A DNA stretch of 64,000 nucleotides from Phoenix dactylifera (taxonomy: Eukaryota > Streptophyta > Magnoliopsida > Arecales > Arecaceae). This document shows, piece by piece, positions 46,571-57,979 of this stretch. Location of the stretch: assembly GCF_009389715.1 (NCBI RefSeq), contig NC_052396.1, forward strand, positions 13,538,318-13,602,317, written 5' to 3'. Both the position numbers and the translations under genes were made by a program. The notes below the pieces were generated by a model. That model was given only the letters and a program-made list of their open reading frames with translations, was not told the origin of the DNA and did not search any database. Each line of letters begins with the position of its first letter. Position 1 is the first letter of the stretch.

Positions 46571-48377
46571 CGGGGTGGGGGGAATAGAGAGGGGAGGTGA
46601 CGCGTGGCGGGAGCGCGCTTCGTGGTTCGGCGATCCCCTAAACCGCCGGGAAGGTCATCACGCCGCCCCCGAGCGCTGCGTTGTTATTAAAAAAAACTGA
46701 GACCCGACAAATCCCCAGCATCGAAGGATACTTTGGGTCCATGATGCGTGGGTCCCGGTCTCACTCAGAGTGCAGAACTGGGTATTCATTTTATTGGTGT
46801 GTTGGGTGTTGTCATCCTGGGATTTGATCACCTCGGGAACAATGCAACGAGGGCGAACAAGAATACCAAAGCAGGAACCGTAGATACCTCGTATTACATG
46901 ATTGTGTGTGAATCACCAATAGACAGATGACACGTGGTATTGGATATGGATGAATAATTGGGCCCTAAGGCAATTTCCCCGGCAAGAGTGTCGACGGTGG
47001 GGGCCACTTGATATCTGACGTGGCTGCTGGTGATGCGGCGCCGGCCGGTATTTCGTGCTCCGACACGTCTCCTTATGTGATCTCTCCTCCGGTGAAATGG
47101 CAATTATTCGAGGAGATTGATAAATGCGCAGTATACGCCCATTCTGTCTATATTTCCTTCTCCAAAAGAAGGGTAAGCATAAGAGGAGTTCGAGTGAAAT
47201 TTGGTGTGACGACATCAACAACTCCGCTCCGTCTATGCAGGATTTTTTTTTTTCTTACAAAGATGGCCCGTGCACTTTTAACGTGAATACATTCAAAAAA
47301 AATCAAAAGATAACAAATCACGAAACACTCTTCGTAACTCTTCTTCAGCAACCCATAGACCCAGAGTAGATAGTCACATATGAGGTCATTCAATCCGCAG
47401 CTCTATTGATTTTTCTATATAGTCTGAAATGTGATTTCTCCATCTACTATAGCCCGAATATCTCACTGAATCCAGCCAATCACCGTTGCTGAGTCTTCCT
47501 CGAACAGAACTGCATTGTCCATAGAATATGCCGGGCTTGACACATACTAGCTCAAGTTGCAGTCAACTCTGCCACCATATGTCTCTTCTCATTTCGATAT
47601 ACCTTGAATCGTTTGCTTCAAGAGGTCATAATGGTTCAGCATACCTTGGTTATACTCTTGCTCGTACCCTGAAGGAAAAGAAAAAAAAAGCAAAAGGCAC
47701 CATATCAAAATTAAGCATTTATTAATAATGAATATTTAAACAACAATTGGCAAATAACCTTTATATCAGCATTATACAAGAGAATGATAGTCCTTATTAG
47801 ATATTTTAACTGTTCATTGAAATAAAATAGCATATAATGCTAGTAGTTTTTCATTGTTCTCTTCACTGTAACAACAAAAAAAGCTATTATAGCGCCGTGC
47901 AAAAGCAAATTATTATTTCCAAAGACAGCAATAGATGTGGTCAGTTTTTAATACAATACAACAAAGTTTAAGCATCAAAGTCGTTAGGCCTTTATAGCGT
48001 CTCCATGCCAATTTTCTATCAAGAGCCTAGTATTGTTGATTGTCTAGTTGATTTTTTTATTCAATAAAAGACCAAAACACCCTATCAATAAGAATTTCAA
48101 AAACACTCAAAATTGTTAATTAATGATGAGTAAATCGAATTTGGAAAAAAAAATCATGGAGAAACAATTATGACTTTGGTATTGAGAAATAAATCAGCAC
48201 TTGCCAATTTTGGTAAAATAGAGGACTTTTCAGTTTAAAAACATGTTAAGTTTCGTGTTCCCACAGAAATGCTAGATTCTTAAAATAATAATTGATGCAG
48301 CTGGAATCCACATTGAGAAGCTGAGGTCGATCTAAGATTGAGGTAAAAAGGTGAGGTTGGTAAGCTAGGCTTCAAGT
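46571..48377. other. Intergenic upstream of aconitase
   Basis: 46571-46690 is GC-rich and belongs to the aconitase promoter region. The rest is mixed to AT-rich with short frames and no recognisable domains. A T-run is at 47243-47255. No gene is called. Confidence 0.4.
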
Positions 48378-48380
48378 TTA

Positions 48381-48862
48381 GGGCTCGTTTGGTTCGCGGG
48401 AAAAGAAAGGGGGAAAGTATGGTCAACGGGAAAGTAATGAGATGACTTTTGTTTGATTGGAGTTTTCAAAGGAGAGAGATGAAAAAGTTGTATTTCCATT
48501 GGAATATGATTCCCACATTTCATGGAAAAGTCTTTCCCATGAGAAACATGGAAAAGTTACTTTCCCATGAGGTGAGAATCATTCCATTTTTATTTTTTTC
48601 CCAAAAGGGCCTTTCAGCATTAAAGAAGTATTAAAGAGGCATTAAAAACCTAATTTTTATTAAGGGCATAATAGAAATTATACATAACTTTTCCAGGAAA
48701 GTGGATGGTCAACCAAGCATAAATATTTTGGAAATTTGTCACTTTCCCATGGTCAACCAAATATGCCAAAAATACTTTCCTAGGCATCCTCTTTCTAGAA
48801 ATATGTTTCCCAGGAATCATATTCCAGAGTGGGAAAATGCTTCCCGTGAACCAAACGAGCCC
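48381..48862 (-). mobile_element. PIF/Harbinger-type MITE, copy 2
   Basis: 482 bp with left end GGGCTCGTTTGGTTCGCGGG and right end CGTGAACCAAACGAGCCC. Target duplication TTA at 48378-48380 and 48863-48865. The interior matches the reverse complement of the copy at 28124-28619 over its length, with scattered differences. No coding frame. Confidence 0.9.
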
Positions 48863-48865
48863 TTA

Positions 48866-49825
48866 GAAGTTTGGTTAGAGAATTGGTAAAAAAAGTTGAT
48901 GGTGATTGAGCTCGAGCTCAAACAGAATGGTTCGCTTGACATCACCTGATTGACCTAAAAATAAAAAGGGAAGTCCACTTATTGGAATGTGTCTGGCAGG
49001 AGACCCTATGATGATTAAGTCAGCCAAATTCTAGAAAAACAATAAAAAGTTTGAGAATGATGGAGTTTTGAGAGAGAGAATGGATGAAAAAGTATGCTTG
49101 GAAGTCTCTCGACCATCTTCTTATATAGAATGGGATAACATTGGTGGGATGTGCCTTAACTGATCGATAATTGTTTCCATATTGCACACATAGAAGATAA
49201 TAATTGCTCTGATCGTGCAGTAACGGCCGAACTACCCAGAAGGGCTATACCCACTCCTCAATTGGTGGGATCGTGGTTGTGCCTTTAATGGGCATTAACC
49301 GTCTTTAAATAGATTTGAATGGGAGACATATGGCTCTTCTCTGTTGATCGATTGGATCAAACCAACACTTCAGCCAATACTAAGGTTAGGTTGACTTTGG
49401 CCAATACTGAGGTTGGGTTGATGAATATACACCACATCAAAAATAATTCATGGTTTCATAGTTTGGAAAAAACCTAATCCTGTTGCTTGCATATGAAAGA
49501 TTCATTGACAAGTTCAAATATGACCAAACAAAATATCCTCATCAGCTGTTAATGTAAGATTAAAAATCGATAATAATTACATAACTATTTAGTTATTAGA
49601 ACCTTGCTTTAAATAAATATCCAGTTTAATACATTGTTTTTTTTACAAAAATCTGATATCAAATGGACTGACCTCACCTAGGTCCAGAAGCAAGTCCGTG
49701 AGACTGGACTTTTTAAAGAAACAGAATGTTGCATGTGCAGCGCACGTGGCCGAGAAGGGAGGAACCAATAAGAAATACCGTTAAAAAGACGAATAGCGAA
49801 TGAATAAAAGGCCACAAAGAGAAGG

Positions 49826-49860
<35 letters not shown>

Positions 49861-50151
49861 CGAGAGATGCGGAGAAACGCCTCGCTAACTGATAGGCAAT
49901 GGGCGTGGACTCTTTGTAGTTTGCAACTAATCTGGATAAGTCTATTCTAATTCCTACTAAGAGTCTGGTTGAGCTGAAAATCTTATTAAATTTATGAATT
50001 AGAACAATATAACCAGCAAAATCATATGATTACAATTTGGATTAAACCTATATTTATAAGTATCAAAGAATAACTTTGGACTGGACTGGCTCGAATCCTT
50101 TAGCAGTAAAAAAAAAACATCAGCACCAAATTAGACGAATAACCGACCTCG
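48866..50151. other. Intergenic DNA with (GA)n run
   Basis: No supported gene. A (GA)n microsatellite lies at about 49827-49856 and is followed by GC-richer sequence to 49900. The rest is AT-rich. Confidence 0.45.
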
Positions 50152-50272
50152 AGTTTAATCAGGGGCGGCCCAATGTATTTGGGGGCCTAAGGCGAACTTA
50201 CTAAGAGAGGCTTTTTTTAAAAATAATAATAATAATAATAAATTTTTAATAAGTGTAAAATACTTTAAAAAT

Positions 50273-52785
50273 TTATTTAAAAATAATCCGTCTAGCTTTT
50301 TGAGATGCAAAATTACTAATCAAATTTTTGTACTCAAGATTCATTAAAATACTATTTTCAATCGATAATATAGCTAATCTATTTAATCTTTCTTGGGACA
50401 TAGTTGACCGCAAATAAGATTTTATCAACTTTAATTTTGAAAAACTTCTTTCAGCAGAAGCAACTGTTACAGGTATTGTTAACAATATCCTCGAAGCAAT
50501 GTATGCATTTGGAAAAGAATCTTTTTTTTTAATAAAACTTAAAGTATCAATAGGGGTACTAGTTTCTATTTATAAAACTTCTTTTAAAATATTTAACCCC
50601 GAAAACAGATCAAGACCATCAATATCAGAATATTCACCATGCTTTAAAAAGTTTTCAAGATTAAGGCAACACTTTTTCAAATTCTCTTCATTCAAAGATT
50701 TTAACTTTCTAAAATTAAACAAAAAACCAAAACATCTTCATATATGGTGAATTGTTCAAACCTATTTTGAATTGAAGAAATAGCTTGATCTACTATATAT
50801 AAAAAGTAATCAATTCTAAAAGATTCTTCAGCTGATCTTGTTGTCTCATCATCAGTATTTTCATCAAATTGTTTTTTTCTACGGATCACACGTTTTTCAC
50901 GAAATGTAGGTTCTATTTTCATTTCATTTGCAATTTCTTTAGATGAAGTCAAAGCATTCATAAATCCATTTTCTCTATAACTTTTCAAATAAAAAAGAAG
51001 ACCTTTTAATTGATCTATAGCAACATCAATATGCATGTCTTCAGATTGTAAGTTCTTACTAACTGAGTTAACAGCAAACAATATATCGTACCAAATATTC
51101 ATGCCTAATAAGAATTCAAAATTTTCAATCTCATATGTAGCTAAGCATATGGCTTCACTCGTTATTTTAGGATCTTCACTAGTTTCCGCTAATTGAACTA
51201 AGGCATCTCTTATTTTAGGAACTTGATGTTTAATTGCTTTGACACTTTCAATACGACTTTTCCAACGTGTTTGTGACAAAGGTTTAAGAGTTAATTTAGA
51301 TACATTATCTTGTAAAATTTTCCATCGTTTTGTAGAAGAAGAAAATAAGGTATAAATTCGTTGTATTACTCCAAAAAAAGATATAGCCTTAGGACATGAG
51401 TTAGCAGTATCACATAATACTAAATTTAAGTTATGACATCCACATTGTGTAAAACGCTCTAGGATTTATATCTAATAATCTTCTTTGTACACCTTGATGA
51501 TTTTCTTTCATATTAGACCCGTTGTCATATCCTTGTCCTCTTATATCATTAACCACAAGTTTATATTTTTTATTATATTTATAAGTGCACCAAAAATGCC
51601 TTTTTCAGAGGTATCATCTACTTCTAAAAATTCTAAAAAATATTCTTCTATTTTTACTGGACTTGTTGAAGTATCTACACATCTTAAAACTAGAGTCATT
51701 TGTTCTTGATAGCTTGCATTAGGAGTGCAATCAAGTATTACAGAAAAGTATTTTACTTCTTTAATTTTTTTAATTATTATAGTTTTAACTTCAGATGCTA
51801 ACATTTGAATCAATTCATTTTGAATCTTATGACCTAAATAATGATTGTGAATTTCACCATGTTGAATGCGTCGAACATGTTCTTGCATTACTAGATCAAA
51901 TTCTGCAATCATTTCAATAAGACTTAAAAAATTTCCATTATTGTTTTGATAGATCTTTTCACTCTTTCCCCGAAATGCTAAATTATTTTTTGCGAGATTT
52001 TTTACGACAGCAAGAATTCTCAATAATACTTTTTTCCAATGATCTTTCTCTTGGTTTATTTGTTCTTGGAGACTTTTGTCGATTGTCTTATTTTTCAACA
52101 ATCTCACTTCTAAATTAATCCACTTATTCATGCTAGTAATATGTTCACTAGTTATTTCATGACTTTTGAGTATAACACCTAGATTTTTCCAATTTCTAGT
52201 TCCTTCATTGACTAAGTGACTCGTGTTAGGTGTTGAATCAAATAATTTATGACAAAAGCAATATATCCTATCCAAATCCTTCGAATACACTAACCATTTT
52301 CTATCATGTTTTTCACCATTAGGTAATTTATGAATATAATGTAGCGTAGAGAAGTGTCTATTATTTTCATCCCTAGGAAAATGAAGATCATAATCTCTAA
52401 TTGGACCTCTTTCCACTAATAGATCTCTCAAATTTGTATCGATTTGTTTCCATTGACCAGGATTGTATATATTTGTAGAAATAGAACTAGTTTCATTAAG
52501 CTCTACACTATCCTTATTTATTCTATCTTCTTCTAATTTCTCATTGTGTTCTTCACCATGAATATGGGTGTCAATCTCATTTTGTTTCATTCTTTTCATA
52601 TCATCTTCTAGCTTTATTTCGAGTGTTTGTTCTGTTGCTAATTCCTAAGTTAAACTTGATGTGGTGTTTTGTTTGTTTGTGACAACAAATCTATCTAAAG
52701 CTCCTTTTTGAGATTGAACGAGTTTTTCAATTTTTCTTTTCTTTTTGAGTTTTTCATATCCACATTCATATTTTCTATTAGACAT
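50273..52785 (-). pseudogene. hAT transposase (TTF/ZMYM-like N-terminus, C-terminal dimerization domain), damaged
   Basis: Begins with ATG at 52785-52783 and a Lys-rich start MSNRKYECGYEKLKKKRK and GALDRFV. An in-frame TAG at 52645-52647 (codon 47) interrupts it, after which the frame is open to 51541 (zinc-finger region with [29 protein letters not shown], and transposase core with [11 protein letters not shown]). A frameshift follows near 51565 (NINLWLMI). The next part is at 51279-50701 (SQTRWKSRIESVKAIK). The end, 50485-50273, holds the hAT dimerization signature TVASAERSFSKLKLIKSYLR. At least one stop and two frame changes mean no single intact product. The core layout is that of the plant 'zinc finger MYM/TTF-type' hAT transposases. 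Confidence 0.88.
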
Positions 52786-53869
52786 TTGAATCTAAAAACT
52801 ATATTATCAAACAAAGCAATTAAGACAATCACTATAAACAAATCAAAATATAAAAGAGTCGAAAATGATAAAATTTGATAATGTCAAGAAAAACGAACTC
52901 AAGCTCCGACAAGCGATGTCGGAGACTGATGGGTGGAGTTGAAGAAGAGACTGAAGACGCAACCGTCGAGATTCAAGAACGCCCAAGATGCAAACTATTC
53001 AAAAACGGTAAGATGAAACCAACAATCAAAATTAGAAGAGAAAAATTGTAACAAAATTATAGGAATTGTAACAAAATTAGAGGAATTAGAAGCAGGAGAT
53101 TATAAATTAAAAAAGTATGTTTCTTTAGAAACAAAAAATAGTGAAGGAAGTTTTATTGGAATAAAAAGGGGATCAAACTATCCTAGTATAACAGCACCTG
53201 AGCCCATTCAATCAGAAATTCATGTGGAAATTGGTGTGGCTTCAACTTCCATGTAGAACCATTAACCATATTACCTCATGGATAAACCATGATCCCACAT
53301 GCGACAATACCGTGTGATTCACCTGACTACTGGTTTCTAGACCCTCAGGTGAACTGATCTATATGGTATACCTATATTACCATTTACCACATTATGATGC
53401 ATGGTAAACTGTTAATTATGTGGAGCCCAACCTCATGATCTTGGTTGTGCTTGGGTTGACTGTTGACATCTACCATCCTGAATCTCAAAATGTTGTGCAA
53501 CCAAAATGCAGCTTTGAAGTTCTTCACGCAAACCAAAAAATTAAACCATCATGCTTAGACATCAACCAGCTTTGATTTTAACTTTGTTTTTCTTTCCTTT
53601 TCTATCATTCTTCATCTCATATTCTTATATAAATCATAAATGCAATGAATCCAATGGACTTTCCCATCCTTTGCCTAAGAAACAGAAAGAAATAACATAT
53701 GGTTTACTGGTTTAGGCATTTCATCAAACATCTTTAAACCAGAGAGAGACTTACAAGTTACAACTCAAATGCAGCAGCCAGCGGGTTGACGAATGACGAC
53801 CTGATCACCTGAAGTGAAGAAATCAAAAAGATGGGGTTGCACCGTTGCAATCTCACAGACGTGAGTCAG

Positions 53870-54110
53870 GAGATGGTCGGACGAGAGCCGGGAGGGAGGC
53901 GAGGAGGTTGTGGGATGCCGGGGAGGCGGGGACGCCGGGGAGGCAGAGGAGACGACCTCGCCGGCTCTCTGGCGTGGCGAAGACTTGCAGGCAGCCGGGA
54001 GGGAGGCGAGGAGGTCGCGGCCTCGCAGGATGCCGGGGAGGCGGGGCGGGGAGGCGGAGGAGACGACCTCGCCGGCGAAGTGGATTTTAAACTTTAAAGG
54101 CTTAGGCCGA
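53870..54110. repeat. GC-rich internal duplication in the hAT element
   Basis: GCCGGGAGGGAGGCGAGGAG, GATGCCGGGGAGGCGG and GGAGACGACCTCGCCGGC each occur twice about 110 bp apart. It lies upstream of the transposase start and might be part of its promoter or subterminal region. Long frames here are compositional. Confidence 0.75.
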
Positions 54111-54744
54111 TGTCGCAGACTTGTAGCATGTAGAGCACTAAGAGCAGTAGAAGAGGAGCTCAGCTGCAAAAGAGGATTGAGGAGGAGTGGAGCTATGGAG
54201 GAGGATGATGAGGATTTTAAAGAAAAGGATGATGGACGATGGCCGATGGGATTGGGACGGGAGTCACCGGTCACGGGATGGCGTCGCGGCGAGACACCCT
54301 TAATAGCTCAGGCGTCTTGTCGAGGTAGCCGTTGGCTCCTACCGTCCTGCGGCCCTGCCTCAGGCGTCTTGTAGAAGCTCTACGTACACTATAGGCTGTA
54401 GCCAGGAGTGGGACTGTGGGTGTAGGAGCTGGGAGGCTAGGACTAGGAGTCGTGGTCTGGGGCGTTTGCCGGTCTGGCGGGGGCCTTCCTTCGAGCCGGG
54501 GCCTTGGGCAACCGCCTAGGTCGCCTAAGGCTTGGGTCGCCCCTGAGTTTAATCATGTAGTGGGAATAATCCTAACTAAAGTAGAGTATTAGGATCCATC
54601 ACTCTAATGTTCTTGTTCATTTCTGGCAGTTTGAAATCGGTGCAATACATGTAAACAGATGAGTTTTAATCAAGATCTGGTTATTCCGAGAATGCTTTAG
54701 CAACTACCCTATCAAGAATGAAAAGTTGATGTTTAACATTTTTA

Positions 54745-54746
<2 letters not shown>

Positions 54747-54776
<30 letters not shown>
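54747..54776. repeat. (AT)n microsatellite
   Basis: Uninterrupted AT dinucleotide run of about 15 units, just outside the hAT element. Confidence 0.95.
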
Positions 54777-54779
<3 letters not shown>

Positions 54780-54873
54780 CAGTATTGAAGCCTTTTAGTC
54801 CATGATTTTGGATCTTAGCCTTGATGAGAGCTTGTGGAGCTGGTTGTCCTTTTCAATGGTAAGTGAATAAGGA

Positions 54874-55346
54874 TGAAAGTGGATCAGATAATATTCATTC
54901 TAATTTATTTTCGTATCTGACACTATCCATATATGGATAGAAATTTGAGCTTCCGACTAATATCCGTATCCGTATTCATATCCATCAAGAAAAGTAGATA
55001 TAGATAGACAACTATTCGATCCGTATCCGAATATCCAATTCCATTTGTAACCCACTCATAAACTTTTAAGAAAAATAAATGACTACATTAACATTATATT
55101 AACTTGATTTATCATATACTTAGTAATATCTTTAATTTTGTGGTTATAAAGTTTAATTATTTAATTTATATCCGTATTTATATCCATATTTTCGGCATCT
55201 GATTTGTATTCGTACTCATTTAAAACAAATATGAATATGAATTTTGCATCTAATTAACATCCATATCAATATTTGTATTCATCAAATAAAATAAATATAG
55301 ATGCGGAGATACTAATATATGATCCGTATCAAATCAGATTTTAGCC
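54874..55346 (+). repeat. ATATCC-rich dispersed repeat, copy 2
   Basis: Same ordered blocks as 13935-14385: ACTATTCGATCC, ATATCC(A/G)ATT, TTTTAAGAAAAATAAA, ACATTAACAT, TTAACTTGATTTA, and GATCCGTAT near the end. Same orientation. No coding capacity. Confidence 0.65.
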
Positions 55347-57659
55347 TTCCCGGTGAATGCATCACAATCCTCCCTGTGGAATCTAATCACCTTCTAGAAT
55401 TTTGGGATTTCATAATCACAGTCTTCTTCTTAATACTAGAACTGTTGCATATGTATTTGCAAGTATCCATTTGCCTTGCTTGCATCTAGAAATTGCAACT
55501 ATAGTTTCTGGTTTTGATTATATGATGCGGAGAGGATGTCTACAATTAACTCAGTAAGTTTACCTTCATCAATGTTATTATATTACATTATTTATAATAT
55601 AATACAACATAAGATAATATATCATAACATAATACAATATAATATATAATACAATATTATAATATTATATTAATGCATTATTATATTATACTAAATTATA
55701 TTATATTATCATATGACATGATGTAGTTGATTTATTAATGAATAAGAAATAATATTGTTTAGACAAGTGAATAAATTCACCTTGAAACAAACAACATTTA
55801 ATTATTAGAGCTATAAAACAAGCTCTTATTTTACCTTTTTTTATCTTTTTATGATAATAACAAATAATTTGAGAGAGCCAAGCCTTAGTTCACTCCAAAC
55901 TCCAATTGAAACTCAAGACTAAATTATGATATAATATTCTAATCTAATATATAATATATATTATTTTTGATCCTAGAACCAAAGATAAACAAACATACTC
56001 CTTAGTTCACTCCAAACTCCAGAAACTCAAGACTAAATTATGATATAATATTCTAATGTAATATATAATATATCACAAGATATTACAATAATATAATATA
56101 ATATAGAATAACATAATAATCTAATATATAATGTAACATAGCATAACACAATGTCAAATTTATTTTATGATATTATTCTGTACAATGGTAAATAATTATT
56201 ATTGATAACATTATATATCATAATACTTGTTATCATATTATAATAACATTTATTATGTCTGTATATAGTCATGTTATAATAATTATATTATATTATATTT
56301 TAATTATGTAAAATACTATTGCATTACTATATGATATGATTTTAATTTCTAGTCCTTCGAGGTTGCATTCAATGTCTGCATCTTGCAATGTCGTTGCATT
56401 TCTGGATATAGCAAGGTCTTTAAATGTATCAAGAAATATAGTCATTCTGATTTTCAGTCCAATTTTATCAATACTACTGGTGCCAATTTTGGCCGCAAAC
56501 GGAAAGGTACCCTAAACTATGGAAGACCGTGGATGAAGTGAGGAGTCTAAGCTGACTCCACATGATAATGCTTGAAACACAACCTTTTATTTAATTTAAA
56601 TCATAATTAATGCCCAAAAATCAAGAATCAACAACATCATTATCCTGTTACAATTGATTTGCGAACTAGTATTCTTTATTCAGTAGCAGCTGTTATTAGC
56701 TTAGATTTCCCTGAATTAGGATTCTAAAAATAATAATGCGAAGTTGCTGTTTGCTGCCTTAATAAAAAGCAACAAAAAATAATGGCACTGTTGCCAATAT
56801 TACTGTTTATTGAATACAATATTATCTATGATTGGTACAAATATTTAATCTAAAATATTTTAGGTCAACCACCTGTCATTATAATAGATGTTATTTAGAA
56901 TTAAACGATGTTTGATGCTGAGAGATGGGCGCCAACCACCTCATCAATCAGCTGCTGGAGCTTGATGTTAGATCTTAAAATTTGTGCTCTTGATATTCTT
57001 ATGTGACCGACTTCCTTTGAAACTGTTATAATCACTAATATAATGTTACTAATGGCTATTATTGTTTGAACTATTTTGTCTGCTGAATTTAGGGTTGGCA
57101 ATCCTGACTTGAACCCGTATACTTGGCCCAGCTCAACTGGTTTAACCCAACTTGGATTCATGAGTCAAATATGGTTCAGCTAACCTTGATCGGACAAATT
57201 CGGACTGAGTTCGAGCCAAAATCTCTCGAGCCATCAGGTTATTGGGACATCTATAAAATCACTTTTCTAAAAATAATATATCCAATGCCTAATGGTTAAA
57301 ATAATATATGAATATGGTCATAAAACATAAAAAGGAAGCCTTCAACCATATATGTCAGTTTCATCTAAATATCTTTGAGAATCACCTCCGATCTAGCAAG
57401 AATGATTTATGTTTTGCTTGATGTATAACTTGTTTCTTAAGATCGAGAATCCTCTATAATGCACGGTTTGCAATGTAGAGTGCTGGTGCCTAAAGGCCGT
57501 CATTAGAAGATGGATGGCTATCAACACTATCTTATTTAACAAACATTCATCTTCTACTATTGATTACCGTAAAGTAGTCTGCAGTGGAAATCGTGCATCG
57601 TAGAGGATCTTTGTTAGTTTCTAAAAGGCCGAGAGGCGCAATCCCTGCAAATTAAAACT
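55347..57659. other. AT-rich intergenic DNA with TATAAT-like simple repeats
   Basis: 55560-56340 is almost pure A/T with palindromic TAATATAATA words. A ~117-bp duplication (TTAGTTCACTCCAAACTCCA...) has units starting at 55885 and 56002. No gene is supported; the frame at 56901-57161 has no recognisable motif. Confidence 0.5.
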
Positions 57660-57960
57660 TTTAACCCCTTCCATTATTATTATTTTTTATTATTTTTTTT
57701 GTTTTGGCGGGTTCAACACACAATGCATGTATGAATATATCCAATAAAATCAAAAAATACAAGCTCACGGAGTGTTTGTGACAGCTCCCCCTCTCTTGAC
57801 CACATGGTATACCCTGAGTGGTGAGCCGCGTAGGCAGCCATCCAATCGGCCGCCCCGTTGGCCTCTCTAAATATATGCTTGGTTTGGAAGGCCGCTCCAT
57901 TCCTAGTCATCACCTAAATATCCTAAATCAGGAGGTGGCCCGTGCTCTCGCGACCCGTTC
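57660..57960 (-). mobile_element. LINE 3' fragment
   Basis: Reads KHIFREANGAADWMAAYAAH and ELVFFDFIGYIH, the last conserved block of LINE RNase H domains, on the minus strand. It lies immediately beside the Gypsy element. 5'-truncated, as typical for LINEs. Confidence 0.65.
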
Positions 57961-57979
57961 ATTATTTACCAAGACCTGT

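Larger units (their letters stand above)
50160..54545 (-). mobile_element. Near full-length hAT transposon
   Basis: 4,386 bp. Termini CAGGGGCGGCCCAATGTATT and, at the other end, CTTGGGTCGCCCCTG, imperfect inverted repeats. Flanked by the exact 8-bp duplication AGTTTAAT at 50152-50159 and 54546-54553. It carries a damaged transposase gene on the minus strand and a GC-rich, internally repeated region at 53870-54110 on the side upstream of that gene. Subterminal GGGGGCCTAAGGCGA / GTCGCCTAAGGC motifs are shared with the short element at 43508-44525. Confidence 0.95.

Noticed and set aside
53910-54374. 154-codon plus-strand frame in the hAT element
   Set aside because: Lies on the duplicated GC-rich block of the transposon and changes character with each repeat; no family motif.
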